DNA of 30,752 nt. Source: DATLFI01 sp035524895. Lineage in GTDB: Bacteria > Acidobacteriota > Thermoanaerobaculia > Multivoradales > Multivoraceae. This document shows, one piece after another, positions 14,551 to 24,130 of this stretch (position 1 is the first letter of the stretch; each line of letters starts with the position of its first letter). The stretch spans positions 1 through 30,752 of the forward strand of contig DATLFI010000277.1 of assembly GCA_035524895.1 (NCBI GenBank), read 5' to 3'. The translations under genes were made by a program, and so were the position numbers. The notes under the pieces are model-generated. The model saw only the letters and a program-made list of their open reading frames with translations, made no database searches and was not told where the DNA came from.

Positions 14551-15684
14551 ATGCCCGAAACCACAGCCATTCGTCGCTTCGCTCTCCAGACCTGCCTGGC
14601 CACCGCCCTGCTCGCCGCCGTGGTGGCGCCGGCGCTCGCGGACACCGCGATCGTCAAGCTCAGCGGCGCCGAGGAGACTCCCGCAGTCGACACCGACGCC
14701 TTCGGTGAGTGCCTGGTGATCCTCAACCTGGAGCGCACCGAGCTCTCCGTGCAGTGCAGCCACACCGCGCTCGATCCTTTCGCGTGGCACATCCACCGCG
14801 GCGCTGCGGGCACCGCCGGCCCGCCCTACCTCAACCCCTCGCCCGATCCGGGCACGAGCCCCTTCGAGGCGACGTTCCCGCTCGACGAGGAGGCGCTGGG
14901 CCTGCTACTCACCGAGCAGCTCTACATCAACGTCCACACGCCCGAAGCTCCCGGGGGCGAAATCCGCGGCCAGATCCGGATGTCGCACGACTTCCGAGAC
15001 CTCGCCATCACCGTCGAGCTCGCCGGCGACCAGGAGACCCCGCCCATCGCGTCGGACTTCGGCGGCGTCTGTCGCGCTAGCTTGTCGCCGTTCACGTCGA
15101 CCCTGCTGATCGCCTGCACGCACGATGTCGACGACGCCATCGCAGCTCACCTCCACACGGGGGCGCGCGGCGTCGCGGGAGGCATCGACATCGACCTCGG
15201 TGACGCGTCGAGCCCGATCATCCGCGAGATCGTCCTCGACCCCGAGCAGGTAGGCCGCTTCCTGAGCGGCGTCTGGTACTTCAACGTGCACAGCCCGGCG
15301 AACCCTGCGGGCGAGATCCGCGGCCAGCTCGACGGCTGTATCGAGAGCACGGCGACCTTGTGCCTCGCCGACGGCCGCTTCGAGGTCCAGGCCTCCTTCA
15401 CCGACTTCGAGGGCCAGGAGCACAATGGGCAGGCGGTCAAGTCGACCACCAACTCCGGCTTGTTCTGGTTCATCGACCCGAGCAACCTCGAGATGCTGGT
15501 GAAGGTGCTCGACGCCTGCACGTTCAACAACCGCTACTGGGTGTTCTTCGCCGCCACCACGGACGTCGCGTTCACCCTCAACGTCACCGACATGAGGGCC
15601 CGGAAGACGAAGCACTACAGCAACCCGCTCGGCCAGGCCGCAGACGCGGTGACGGACACGGACGCCTTCGCCACCTGCCCGTAG
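14551..15684 (+). CDS. Exported protein with two CHRD domains and a four-Cys module
   Basis: This 377-residue protein has a clear signal peptide cleaved after about residue 30 (VAPALA-DT). Two CHRD domains follow, at about 31-150 and 150-262. Each has the family hallmarks: AWHIHRGAAGTAGPPY with INVHTPEAPGGEIRGQI, and AAHLHTGARGVAGG with FNVHSPANPAGEIRGQL. CHRD domains were first described in chordin and are common in exported bacterial proteins, where their role is not established. Residues 263-376 are a third copy of the module that ends the cytochrome protein. A GAGGAG site precedes the ATG. The gene converges on the histidine kinase gene, with a hairpin between. It probably acts in the periplasm or on the cell surface. 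Confidence 0.88.
   Translation: MPETTAIRRFALQTCLATALLAAVVAPALADTAIVKLSGAEETPAVDTDAFGECLVILNLERTELSVQCSHTALDPFAWHIHRGAAGTAGPPYLNPSPDPGTSPFEATFPLDEEALGLLLTEQLYINVHTPEAPGGEIRGQIRMSHDFRDLAITVELAGDQETPPIASDFGGVCRASLSPFTSTLLIACTHDVDDAIAAHLHTGARGVAGGIDIDLGDASSPIIREIVLDPEQVGRFLSGVWYFNVHSPANPAGEIRGQLDGCIESTATLCLADGRFEVQASFTDFEGQEHNGQAVKSTTNSGLFWFIDPSNLEMLVKVLDACTFNNRYWVFFAATTDVAFTLNVTDMRARKTKHYSNPLGQAADAVTDTDAFATCP
15337..15678 (+). repeat. Four-Cys C-terminal module, copy C
   Basis: Residues 263-376 of the CHRD protein, with cysteines at 263, 271, 323 and 376, spaced as in copies A and B. SGLFWFIDPSNLEMLVKVLD, YWVFFAATTDV, NPLG and TDTDAFATC align with the other copies. Confidence 0.8.
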
Positions 15685-15702
15685 GAGTCGTCCTTAGCCT
15701 GA

Positions 15703-15736
15703 GGCATTCCGCTGGTGGCCGCCGCCAGCGGATGCC
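15703..15736. terminator. Bidirectional hairpin between CHRD and histidine kinase genes
   Basis: GGCATTCCGCTGG and CCAGCGGATGCC pair over 12 bp with one bulged T and a loop of about 9 bases. It fills most of the 55-bp convergent gap, the strongest hairpin seen in the window. It lacks a long U run on either strand. Confidence 0.6.
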
Positions 15737-15739
15737 GGG

Positions 15740-18127
15740 TCAGGTTGCCTGTGTCAGGGCAGCCTCGAGCTCGCCGATGGTCACGGGCTTGCGCAGCACG
15801 CGCGTGAACGCCGCCGCGTCCGGACCGAGCTCGGCCCGCGAGTGCCCCGTGAGCGCCAGGGCGGGCACCTCGCGCCCCACTTGCTCGGAAAGCAGGCCCA
15901 CGAGCTCGGCGCCGGTCATGTCCGGCAGGCGGTAGTCGGTGATCAGGAGGTCAGGAGGCTGATCTGCCGCGACGCGCAACGCCTCGGCTCCGGAACGTGC
16001 CGCCAACACCTGCCGCGCGGAAGTCCCCAGCAAGACGCAGACCGCCTCCAGCGTAGCGGCGTCGTCGTCGACCACCAGCAGCCGAACGGGCCCAGCCGCG
16101 TCGAGTCGATGCTGCGGAGACGAGGCGGCGCCGGGAGGCAGGGGCTCGTTGGCCAACGGCAGGGTCGCGCGAACAATGGTGCCGCGCCCGATGCCGGGAC
16201 TCTCGGCGGTCACCGTCCCGCCGTGCTGTTCGATGACGTACTTCACGATCGAGAGTCCGAGACCGAGGCCGCCATGCCCGGCACCCCCTCGCCCCTGGTG
16301 GAAGCGCTCGAAGACCTGCGGCAGCGCCTCGGGGTCGATCCCGGTGCCGTCGTCGCACACCTCGAGCACCAGGCTCTCGCCCTGCCGCCGCACGCCGACC
16401 TCGATGCGTCCACCCGTCGCAGTGAACTTCAGCGCGTTGTCGAGGAGGTTGCGCGCCACCTGCTCGAAGCGTTCCTCGTCACCGCGCACCACCAACGACT
16501 CGCTACCGAGGTGCGCCACGAGACGCACGCCCTTCGCCGAGGCCACGGGCAGCACCGAGTCGACCGTGGTGCCGACGGCGACACGAGCGTCGAACAGCTC
16601 GTCGGCGAGCTCGAGCTTGCCGCTCTGGATGCGCGATGCGTCGAGCAGATCGTTGATCAGGCGGGCCTGGCCCCTCACCGCGTGCTGGAGCGTGCGCAGG
16701 GCCTGGGCGCGCAGCTCGGCGTCTTCGGCCCCCACCAACACCGACAGCCAGCTCGTCATGGTGTTGAGCGGTGCGCGCAGCTCGTGCGAGATCAGTGCGA
16801 AGAACTCGTCCTTGGCGCGGTTGGCGAGCTCCGCCTCGGCGCGGGACTCCAGGGCATCCTGGTACAGGCGCTCCCGCTCAGCCTGGATCTGCACCCTGTC
16901 GGTGACGTCGAGCAACACGTAGATCAGGTACTCGAGCTCGCCGGCTTGGTCGAACTGGGGTGACGCGCGCACGTCGACCCACACCGTGGAGCCGTCGCGG
17001 TCGATCAGCCGCTCGACGCCCCGAGTACTCGAGATCTCTCCGCGCCGCAGGCGACCTTCTCGCTCGGCATGCTGCTCGCGGTCCTGCGGGTGCAGCAGGT
17101 CGGCAAAGACGAGCTCCTCGAGCTCGGCCAGCGGCCACCCGACGAGCTCGCACAGCCGCTCGTTGACGCGCAGCCAGCGGCCATCGGGCGCGACGTGCGC
17201 GATACCGACGGTGGCGTTCTCGAAGGTCCGCCGGAAGCGCATCTCCGCCTCGCTTCGACGCGTCTCGATGGTGCGCATCGCCGCATCGGTCCGCAGCACG
17301 ATGGCCATGAACAGCAGCGCCACTGCGACCGAGAAGCCGGCCAGCACGGCGTCGTCTCCGCCGCTCCCGTCCGTCACGCGCTGTGCTCCGAGGCCGATCA
17401 GCACCGGCACGATCAGCGCGGCCGGCAGCAGCCGCCGCAGCGCGAGACCGCCGGCGGTGTCCTCGGTGAAGCGACGAGCGATCCCGAGCGCGGGACTGGT
17501 GAACAGCGTGGCCACGGCGAACCAGGCACAGGCGGCGGCGGCGGCCGCTCCCACGGGCGTGGTGCCACCGAGGCTCGCGACCGATTCCACTCGGAACAGG
17601 TGGCCGACCAGGACCACCACGGCGGCAGCGAAGACGGCCAGAGCGAGACACTCGCTCCAGGTGTGCGCCCGCCGACTCCGACTGCGAGTGAGCACCAGGG
17701 CGATGCCCAGCGCGACCAGCGCCAACGACACCATGGGCGGCATGCGCTGCGGGAGATCGGGGAGCGATGCCTCCAGCCGCGCCGGCCACAGCAGCCGATC
17801 GATTCGTGTGTCGTAGCCGAGCACGTCCTGGCCCACAGTCACCAAACCGAGCGCCGCCACGGCAGCCGCAACCCAGGCGCCGAGCGACTGCAGCACACGC
17901 GGGCGAGACTGCTGCAGCAGCTCCGCGGCGAGCGCACCAGCCACCAGCGCCGCGGCAGCGTTGGGGTGCAGGGTGCCGAGCACCACGAGCGGCGAGGCCA
18001 GTCCGCTGAACCCAAGCGCCCAGGCGCCGAGCGCGACCGCTCCGAGGACGCCGGTCCCGAGCGCGGCAATTCGCGCCACGCGCAACGCGCGCACGAACGA
18101 GAGGCGGCTGGTCGGAGTGGCGATCAT
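15740..18127 (-). CDS. Hybrid sensor histidine kinase with PAS and receiver domains
   Basis: A 795-residue membrane kinase. About eight hydrophobic helices occupy residues 15-280, resembling a MASE-type integral sensor region. A PAS domain lies at about 295-412 (FRRTFENATVGIAHVAPDG and VNERLCELVGW). HisKA contains ISHELRAPLNTM with phospho-accepting His448. The ATPase domain has the N box RNLLDNALKF at 560-569, DDGTGID at 592-598 and GGLGLGLSIVKYVIEQHGG. A C-terminal receiver domain has acidic residues at 687-689, phospho-accepting Asp731 and Lys780. No separate response regulator is encoded nearby and the protein carries no output domain, so an unlinked phosphotransfer protein or regulator is implied. 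The signal sensed is unknown. The ATG at 18127 begins a basic stretch just before the first helix. Confidence 0.92.
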   Translation of the reverse strand: MIATPTSRLSFVRALRVARIAALGTGVLGAVALGAWALGFSGLASPLVVLGTLHPNAAAALVAGALAAELLQQSRPRVLQSLGAWVAAAVAALGLVTVGQDVLGYDTRIDRLLWPARLEASLPDLPQRMPPMVSLALVALGIALVLTRSRSRRAHTWSECLALAVFAAAVVVLVGHLFRVESVASLGGTTPVGAAAAAACAWFAVATLFTSPALGIARRFTEDTAGGLALRRLLPAALIVPVLIGLGAQRVTDGSGGDDAVLAGFSVAVALLFMAIVLRTDAAMRTIETRRSEAEMRFRRTFENATVGIAHVAPDGRWLRVNERLCELVGWPLAELEELVFADLLHPQDREQHAEREGRLRRGEISSTRGVERLIDRDGSTVWVDVRASPQFDQAGELEYLIYVLLDVTDRVQIQAERERLYQDALESRAEAELANRAKDEFFALISHELRAPLNTMTSWLSVLVGAEDAELRAQALRTLQHAVRGQARLINDLLDASRIQSGKLELADELFDARVAVGTTVDSVLPVASAKGVRLVAHLGSESLVVRGDEERFEQVARNLLDNALKFTATGGRIEVGVRRQGESLVLEVCDDGTGIDPEALPQVFERFHQGRGGAGHGGLGLGLSIVKYVIEQHGGTVTAESPGIGRGTIVRATLPLANEPLPPGAASSPQHRLDAAGPVRLLVVDDDAATLEAVCVLLGTSARQVLAARSGAEALRVAADQPPDLLITDYRLPDMTGAELVGLLSEQVGREVPALALTGHSRAELGPDAAAFTRVLRKPVTIGELEAALTQAT

Positions 18128-18346
18128 GCGGGCGAGTCGTGGGGAGACTCCGCGTTTGCTAGGGCAGGCTGTGGGCGCCAGGGGACTGGATCTGCTGGCC
18201 GGGAAGAGGGGCTCTGAGGGCGGGTATCCCTTCGCGACGGCGCAGCGTGCCAGAATCGAGCCAGTCCGGGAAGTGTGGCACGGAGCTGTGGGTCCGAGCC
18301 GCTACAGCCGCGGCCGGCACCGGCTACATCGAAGGAGGCTCCGCCT

Positions 18347-19207
18347 ATGGATCGACGCGCCTTCCTGGCCGCCACCCTGGGTCCAGCCGCTGCAATCCTC
18401 GCAGCCCCGCCATTCCGGTCCGCCGCCGCCGCCCAGGAGACGGGGCGACACAGCGTCGAGCGTGTCGGGCTCCAGCTCTACACCCTGCGCGCCGAGCTCG
18501 CGCGCGACTTCGAGGGCTCGGTGCGGCGCGTCGCGGAGCTCGGCTATCGCGAAGTAGAGCTCGCCGGCCTCCACAACCGAACACCGGCCGCCGTCCGGTC
18601 GCTGCTCGACGAGTGCGGCCTCACAGCGCCGGCGGGGCACTTTCCGCTCGCCAGCCTGACTCCCGAGGAGCTGCCCGGCGTGATCGACACCTGCGCCGCG
18701 CTCGGCCACCGGTGGCTGGTGTGTCCGTTCTTGATGCCGCAGGAGCGCCAGACGCTCGATCAATACCGCCGGCACGCCGAGCTGTTCGACCGCGTCGGCG
18801 AGGCCTGCCACGCCGCGGATCTGCGCTTCGCTTACCACAACCACGACTTCGAGCTGCACGCCCTCGACGGCGAGGTGCCGCTCGAGCTCCTGCTGCGCTC
18901 CACCTCGCCCCAGCTAGTGGACTACGAGCTCGACCTCTACTGGGTCACCAAGGGCGGCGGCGACCCACTGGACTATTTCGCGCGCCACCCAGGCCGCTTT
19001 CCGTTGTGGCACGTCAAGGACATGGACGCCACCGAGCAGCGCTCCTTCGCCGAGGTCGGTACCGGGATCATCCCCTTCCCGGCGATCTTCGCGCGCTCGG
19101 AGCAGGCGGGCGCGAAGCACTACTTCGTCGAGCAGGACGTCATCCGCGGCGACGCCTGGGAAACCGTGGGGCGCAGCGCGCGCTACGTCTCGTCGCTGCG
19201 CTGGTAG
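18347..19207 (+). CDS. Exported TIM-barrel sugar isomerase/epimerase-like protein
   Basis: This 286-residue protein starts MDRRAFLAATLG, a twin-arginine-like signal followed by a hydrophobic segment to about residue 30, so export (probably folded, by Tat) is likely. The rest is a xylose isomerase-like TIM barrel: VGLQLYTLRAEL, GYREVELAGLHN, FAYHNHDFEL at 161-170, YELDLYWVTKGGGDP with Asp196, WHVKDMD with His222 and YFVEQDV with Glu262. These are the usual divalent-metal ligands of the family. The substrate is probably a sugar or sugar derivative, but cannot be named. AAGGAGG lies 8-9 bases before the ATG at 18347, making this start secure. The 219-bp gap before it (18128-18346) holds no gene. 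It converges on the glutamate dehydrogenase gene with 17 bp between. Confidence 0.82.
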   Translation: MDRRAFLAATLGPAAAILAAPPFRSAAAAQETGRHSVERVGLQLYTLRAELARDFEGSVRRVAELGYREVELAGLHNRTPAAVRSLLDECGLTAPAGHFPLASLTPEELPGVIDTCAALGHRWLVCPFLMPQERQTLDQYRRHAELFDRVGEACHAADLRFAYHNHDFELHALDGEVPLELLLRSTSPQLVDYELDLYWVTKGGGDPLDYFARHPGRFPLWHVKDMDATEQRSFAEVGTGIIPFPAIFARSEQAGAKHYFVEQDVIRGDAWETVGRSARYVSSLRW

Positions 19208-19220
19208 GCGCCCCGGGCGC
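19208..19220. terminator. Short hairpin in the gap between convergent genes
   Basis: GCGCC-CCG-GGCGC occupies most of the 17-bp space between the TIM-barrel and glutamate dehydrogenase stops. All-GC, symmetrical and without a U tract, it could act from both sides. Confidence 0.35.
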
Positions 19221-19224
19221 GACC

Positions 19225-22200
19225 TCAACCCTCTGCCAGCGCGGCGAGCTGGCGCTGCGCCACGGTCAGCACGCCCAGGCCGACCGAGCCGGAGCGCATC
19301 TCGCCGAGGAGCTGCTCGGTCTTCACCACCGCGACCTCGTGCTGCGCGACCCAGGCCGCGACCGCGTCGACTCCGACGGGCGCGCCGGAGGACCGCTCTT
19401 GGTGCAGCGCGATGACGCTCTCGGCCAGCCGCGCCTGACAGCGAAACAGGTCCTCGACCAGCGCGCCGATAGCGAGCCGGTCCCACACGCCCTGCACCGC
19501 GAGGCTGCGCGCCGCATGTCTCGCCCACTCGAAGCCGAGCCGGTCACCCACCGCGAAGTAGACCCGCGCCGCCTCCTCGACCTGCAACCGTCGCGCGGTG
19601 GCCACGAGCACGATGTCGAACGCCGAAGACAGCGGGCGCAACTGCGCGACGCGCACCGCGAGCGCCCGCGGCACGCCGCTGCTCTCCAGTCGGCCGGCGT
19701 CGATCTCGATCTGATCGGCTAGCGGCTGCGGCACCAGCTCGGTGAGGATCTCGACCAGCCGTGCGAAGCACGGCCGCTGGCTGTCGACCAGCGCGGCCAC
19801 GCCGGTGCCGTCCGTCGCGTGCCGCAGCACCCACACCGTGCAGCTCTCGACCAGTCGCCCGCACTCGGCGAGCATCGCCGCCTGGATCGCGGCCGGCACC
19901 TGATTGTCGAGCGCCTCGATGTCGCGCCAGAGCGCGCCGATCGCCAGGATGTCGCGGGCGGCCGAGTAGGCCCGCGCCACCTCGGCCTTGGTGCGGCCGG
20001 TCTTGCCGGTAACCTCCTCGGCAAAGGCGAGGCCCACGCGGTTGACCATCTCGTTGGCCAGCATGGTCGCGAGGATCTCGCGACGCAGCGGATGCCGGAG
20101 CATCTCCTCGCCGAACGTCTCGCGCACGCGCGTGGGGAAGTAGCGCCGCAGCATGGGCACGAGCACCTCCTCGTCGAGCACCGGAGAGCGACCGAGCTCC
20201 CGCTCCAGGTCGAGCTTGACGTAGGCCGAGAGCACCGCCAGCTCGGGCCGCGTGAACAGCGGTTGGTCGGCGCGACGGCGCTCCTCGAGCCCGTCTTCGT
20301 CGGGCAGCCACTCGATCCTGCGATCGAGCGCGTCGCTGCGCTCGAGCGAGCGCATCACGCGCGCCAGACGGTCGGAGATCCGCGTGCCGAGGAACTGGGT
20401 GACAGAGATCGCCTGGGGCTGGAGGTAGTTGCTGCGCAGCACCAGCGCCGCGACCTCCTCCTCCATCTCGCGGAGGTAGCGGTCTCGCTCGTCCCGGTCC
20501 AGCCGTCCCGAGCGCGCCACGTCGTCGAGCAGGATCTTGAGGTTGACCTCGTGGTCCGAGGTGTCGACGCCGGCAGAGTTGTCGATGAAGTCGGTGTTGA
20601 GCCGCACGCCGCGCAGCGCGCATTCGATGCGGCCGAGTTGGGTCAGCCCGAGGTTCGCGCCCTCGCCGACCACCGCCGCCCGGACCTCGCTGCCATCGAC
20701 CCGGAGCGCCTCGTTGGCGCGGTCGCCGACACTCTCCTGCGACTCGTCGCTGGCCTTGACGAACGTGCCGATGCCGCCGAACCACAGCAGCTCCAGGGGC
20801 GCGCGCAGAATCGCGCGGATCAGCTCGGCCGGCACCAGCGGTCCCGGATCGATGCCGAGCACCGAGGCGGCCTCGTGGGTCACCGCGATCGCCTTCGCGC
20901 TGCGTTCGTACACGCCACCGCCGCGCGACAGCAGGCTGCGGTCGTAGTCTGCCCAGCTCGATGTCGGGAGCTCGAACACCCGCTGTCGCTCGAGCCAGGA
21001 GCTCTCGGGATCGGGGTGGGGATCGAGGAAGACGTGCCGATGATCGAACGCGGCCACCAGCCGGATCTGGCGCGACAGCAGCATGCCGTTGCCGAACACG
21101 TCGCCCGACATGTCGCCGACGCCGATGACGGTGAACGGCTCACTCTGGATGTCCTTACCGAGCTCGCGGAAGTGGCGCTTGACGGACTCCCAGGCGCCGC
21201 GCGCCGTGATGCCCATCTTCTTGTGGTCATAGCCCGCGGAAACGCCCGACGCGAAGGCGTCGCCGAGCCAGAACCCGTAGCGCGCCGCGATGCCGTTGGC
21301 GCGGTCGGAGAACGTCGCGGTGCCCTTGTCCGCCGCGACTACCAGGTAAGGGTCGTCGCCGTCGGCGCGCACGGTGCGTGGCGGCGGCACCACCTGGCCG
21401 TCGACGATGTTGTCGGTGAGGTCGAGCAGACCCTGGATCAGCATCTCGTAGGCGGCAACGCCACGGCGGCGCGATACCTCCCGGTCGCTGCTCGGCCGCC
21501 GCACCACGAAGCCGCCCTTGGAGCCCTCGGGCACGATCACCGCGTTCTTGACCCGTTGCGCCTTCATCAGCCCGAGGACCTCGGTACGGAAATCCTCTCG
21601 GCGATCGGACCAGCGGATGCCGCCGCGCGCCACCCGCCCGCCGCGCAAGTGCACGCCCTCCATGTCGGTGCCGTGGACCCAGATCTCCCGCCACGGCCGC
21701 GGCTCGGGAAGCCCAGAGAGGGCGCGCGAGTCGAGCTTCAACGCCAGGTAGGGCTTGGGCGATCCGTCGTCGCGGCTCTGGAAGTAGTTCGTCCGCAGGG
21801 TGCTCTCGATGACGTTGAGGATGCGGCGCAGGATGCGGTCCTCGTCGAGGTCGACCACGTCCTCGAGACGCTGCCCGATCTCTCCGCGCAGCCGCGCGAC
21901 GGCCTCGTTGCGGCCGTCCTCGCCGTCCGGGTCGAAACGGTGCTCGAACAGCCGCCACAGCCGCCGCGCGATGCGCTCGTGCTTGGCCAGCGCCGCCTGC
22001 ATCGCCGTGCGGCTGAAGGGCGCCCGCGCCTGCACCAGAAAGCGAGCGCATGCCCGCAGCAGGGTGACCTGCCGCGCCGACAAGCCGCCAAAGAGCACGA
22101 GACGGTTGAAGCCGTCGTTCTCGACGTCGCGCCGCCACACGGCGCGGAAGGCCTCCTCGAACGCGGCGGCACGCTCGAGGTCGATGCGCGACCCGCTGCC

Positions 22201-24099
22201 GCTGCGCAGGCGCATCACGCGGAGCCACACCGCGGTCGCTCCCGCCTCTTCGACCCGGTACGAGCGCTCGTACAGCACCAACAGTCCCATCCGCTCGAGC
22301 ACCGGCAGCACGTCGCTGAGCAGCGGCAACTCGAGCTCCGTGAGGACGATCAGGTTGACCGTGCTCGCGGTCTCGTCGGACCGACGGAACAGCCGCAGGG
22401 TCGGCTGGCGATCCGTCCGCAGACGGCCGATGGCGGCGATGTCGTCGAGCGCGTCCTCGCTGCTGAACTCCTCGCGGTACGCGGCGGGGAAAGCACGCTC
22501 GAAACGCGTCAGGGTCTCGCTGCCGCGCTCGTCGCCGAGCGCCTCGAGCAAAGTCGTCTCGAGCCGGCTCTGCCACGACTCGCCGCTCTCGATCAGGCGT
22601 TCTTCGACCGCACCGACGTCGACGATCGGCACCTGCCCGGGTGTGGTCTTGACCAGGAAATGCAGCCGCGCCAGCGGATGGTCGGTCAGCAACGTGTAGT
22701 AGGTGGTGACAGTGCCGGCGAAGGCCTCCTCGAGGATCGCCTGGAAGCGCTCGCGCAAGCGGGTGTCGAAGCGCTCGCGCGGCACGTAGACCAGGCAGGA
22801 GACGAAGCGCTCGAAGGGATCGAGTCGCGTGAAGAGCGCGATCCACTGTCGCTCGTAGGCGTGGAGGATGCCGACCGCGATCCGATCGAGGTCTTCCTGC
22901 TTGATCTGGAACAGCTCGTCGCGGGGATAGGTCTCGAGGATGTGGACGAGCGTCTTGTCGTTGTGGCTGCCGGGAGGGAAGCCGCAAGACTGGATGGCGC
23001 GGCTCACCTTGCGGCGAATGATCGGCACCTCGCTCGCCGCGCTGGTATACGCGGCCGAGGTGAAGAGGCCCACGAACAATCGCTCTCCGACGGCCTGGCC
23101 CGCCTCGTCGAAGGACTTGACGGCGATCGAGTCGAGGTGCGTGGCGCGGTGCACGGGCGAGATAGTGTTCGCCTTGGTGATCCGAGCGAGATGCGGCGCC
23201 TGCACGAAGTGCCGCACCTCCGGCGGCAGGCGACCGAGATGGCGCATGCCCTCGAACACGGTGAAGTCGGGATCGCGCAGCAGGCCGAGACCTCGGTCCG
23301 GCAGCACTCGACCCACCGCCTGCTCGCCGCTGCCCTCCCACCGGACTTCGCGATAGCCGAGGAAGGTGAAGTACCCCTCGTCGAGCCAGCGCAAGAGCTC
23401 GATCACCTCGGCGACCTCCTCGGGGTCGAGCGGGGGCGGGCTCTCGCGCAACTCGCGCACGAGCTCTTCCAGACGACCACGCATGGCCGCGAAGTCATCC
23501 ACCGCGAGGCGCACCGAGGCGAGCCCGCGCTCGAGCGCAGCGCGCAGGTCGGGGAGCCGAACCGGCGGCTGGCGCCGAACCCGGATCTGCATCACGGACT
23601 CGCGGATCTCTGGGCCGTGACCATCCGCCGCGGACGGCGCGTGCGACAGCAGGACGCCGGCCGAGTCCCGCGTCACGGCGACGATCGGATGGATCAGCAG
23701 CGCCGTGCGGGCGCCGGCCCGGTTGAGGAGGTGCGTCAGGGAGTCGACCAGGAACGGCATGTCGTCGTTGACGATCTCGACCACGGTGCACGGGGAGCTC
23801 CAGCCGTCGCGCGCGGGGTCCGGGTTGAAGACGCGCAGGTTCGGCTCACCGGCACGCCGCACCCGGGCCAGCTCGAAGATCGAACGAGCCCCGCCGAGCG
23901 CATCGGCGGGCCCGATGCGCGCGAGGTCGTTGGCCGGAACGCCGGTATAGAAGGCGCGAACGAATCGCGGGAACATCGCCTCCCCGTCGCCCGCGGCCTC
24001 GCTCGCGGCGAGCACTACCTCGTCTAGCAACGAGGAGGCATCGGCGTGGGCAGCCTCAGCCGCACTGGTCGCAGTTTCGGATCTGGTCTCGATGGTCAT
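19225..24099 (-). CDS. Large NAD-specific glutamate dehydrogenase
   Basis: A 1,624-residue enzyme of the giant (about 180 kDa) NAD-dependent glutamate dehydrogenase class, which oxidatively deaminates glutamate to 2-oxoglutarate and ammonium. The N-terminal half (about 1-650) is the regulatory ACT-like part, including VVEIVNDDMPFLVDSLTHLL and EEVAEVIELLRWLDEGYFTFLGYREV. The catalytic part holds GGIRWSDRREDFRTEVLGLMKAQ near 826-850 and VPEGSKGGFVVRRP. VIGVGDMSGDVFGNGML near 990-1005 is the NAD-binding loop. A helical C-terminal region follows. Length and block order fit the class closely. The ATG at 24099 was preferred over one 24 codons earlier because the upstream codons overlap the divergent promoter region and look non-conserved. 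Its ribosome site is weak. It stands alone, so a catabolic or anaplerotic housekeeping role is likely. Confidence 0.95.
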   Translation of the reverse strand: MTIETRSETATSAAEAAHADASSLLDEVVLAASEAAGDGEAMFPRFVRAFYTGVPANDLARIGPADALGGARSIFELARVRRAGEPNLRVFNPDPARDGWSSPCTVVEIVNDDMPFLVDSLTHLLNRAGARTALLIHPIVAVTRDSAGVLLSHAPSAADGHGPEIRESVMQIRVRRQPPVRLPDLRAALERGLASVRLAVDDFAAMRGRLEELVRELRESPPPLDPEEVAEVIELLRWLDEGYFTFLGYREVRWEGSGEQAVGRVLPDRGLGLLRDPDFTVFEGMRHLGRLPPEVRHFVQAPHLARITKANTISPVHRATHLDSIAVKSFDEAGQAVGERLFVGLFTSAAYTSAASEVPIIRRKVSRAIQSCGFPPGSHNDKTLVHILETYPRDELFQIKQEDLDRIAVGILHAYERQWIALFTRLDPFERFVSCLVYVPRERFDTRLRERFQAILEEAFAGTVTTYYTLLTDHPLARLHFLVKTTPGQVPIVDVGAVEERLIESGESWQSRLETTLLEALGDERGSETLTRFERAFPAAYREEFSSEDALDDIAAIGRLRTDRQPTLRLFRRSDETASTVNLIVLTELELPLLSDVLPVLERMGLLVLYERSYRVEEAGATAVWLRVMRLRSGSGSRIDLERAAAFEEAFRAVWRRDVENDGFNRLVLFGGLSARQVTLLRACARFLVQARAPFSRTAMQAALAKHERIARRLWRLFEHRFDPDGEDGRNEAVARLRGEIGQRLEDVVDLDEDRILRRILNVIESTLRTNYFQSRDDGSPKPYLALKLDSRALSGLPEPRPWREIWVHGTDMEGVHLRGGRVARGGIRWSDRREDFRTEVLGLMKAQRVKNAVIVPEGSKGGFVVRRPSSDREVSRRRGVAAYEMLIQGLLDLTDNIVDGQVVPPPRTVRADGDDPYLVVAADKGTATFSDRANGIAARYGFWLGDAFASGVSAGYDHKKMGITARGAWESVKRHFRELGKDIQSEPFTVIGVGDMSGDVFGNGMLLSRQIRLVAAFDHRHVFLDPHPDPESSWLERQRVFELPTSSWADYDRSLLSRGGGVYERSAKAIAVTHEAASVLGIDPGPLVPAELIRAILRAPLELLWFGGIGTFVKASDESQESVGDRANEALRVDGSEVRAAVVGEGANLGLTQLGRIECALRGVRLNTDFIDNSAGVDTSDHEVNLKILLDDVARSGRLDRDERDRYLREMEEEVAALVLRSNYLQPQAISVTQFLGTRISDRLARVMRSLERSDALDRRIEWLPDEDGLEERRRADQPLFTRPELAVLSAYVKLDLERELGRSPVLDEEVLVPMLRRYFPTRVRETFGEEMLRHPLRREILATMLANEMVNRVGLAFAEEVTGKTGRTKAEVARAYSAARDILAIGALWRDIEALDNQVPAAIQAAMLAECGRLVESCTVWVLRHATDGTGVAALVDSQRPCFARLVEILTELVPQPLADQIEIDAGRLESSGVPRALAVRVAQLRPLSSAFDIVLVATARRLQVEEAARVYFAVGDRLGFEWARHAARSLAVQGVWDRLAIGALVEDLFRCQARLAESVIALHQERSSGAPVGVDAVAAWVAQHEVAVVKTEQLLGEMRSGSVGLGVLTVAQRQLAALAEG

Positions 24100-24130
24100 G
24101 GTCGCCTGCGGTCCTGACCGGGCCACGGAG

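Noticed and set aside
14289..14813. A 175-codon N-terminal extension of the flavoprotein frame
   Set aside because: It runs antisense to the signal peptide of the CHRD gene and lacks family sequence; the conserved protein begins at 14288.
19819..24027. A 1,402-codon open frame on the plus strand opposite the glutamate dehydrogenase gene
   Set aside because: It is an antisense shadow common in GC-rich DNA. Its product is low in hydrophobic blocks and rich in R, H, A and E, while the minus strand matches a known enzyme over its full length.
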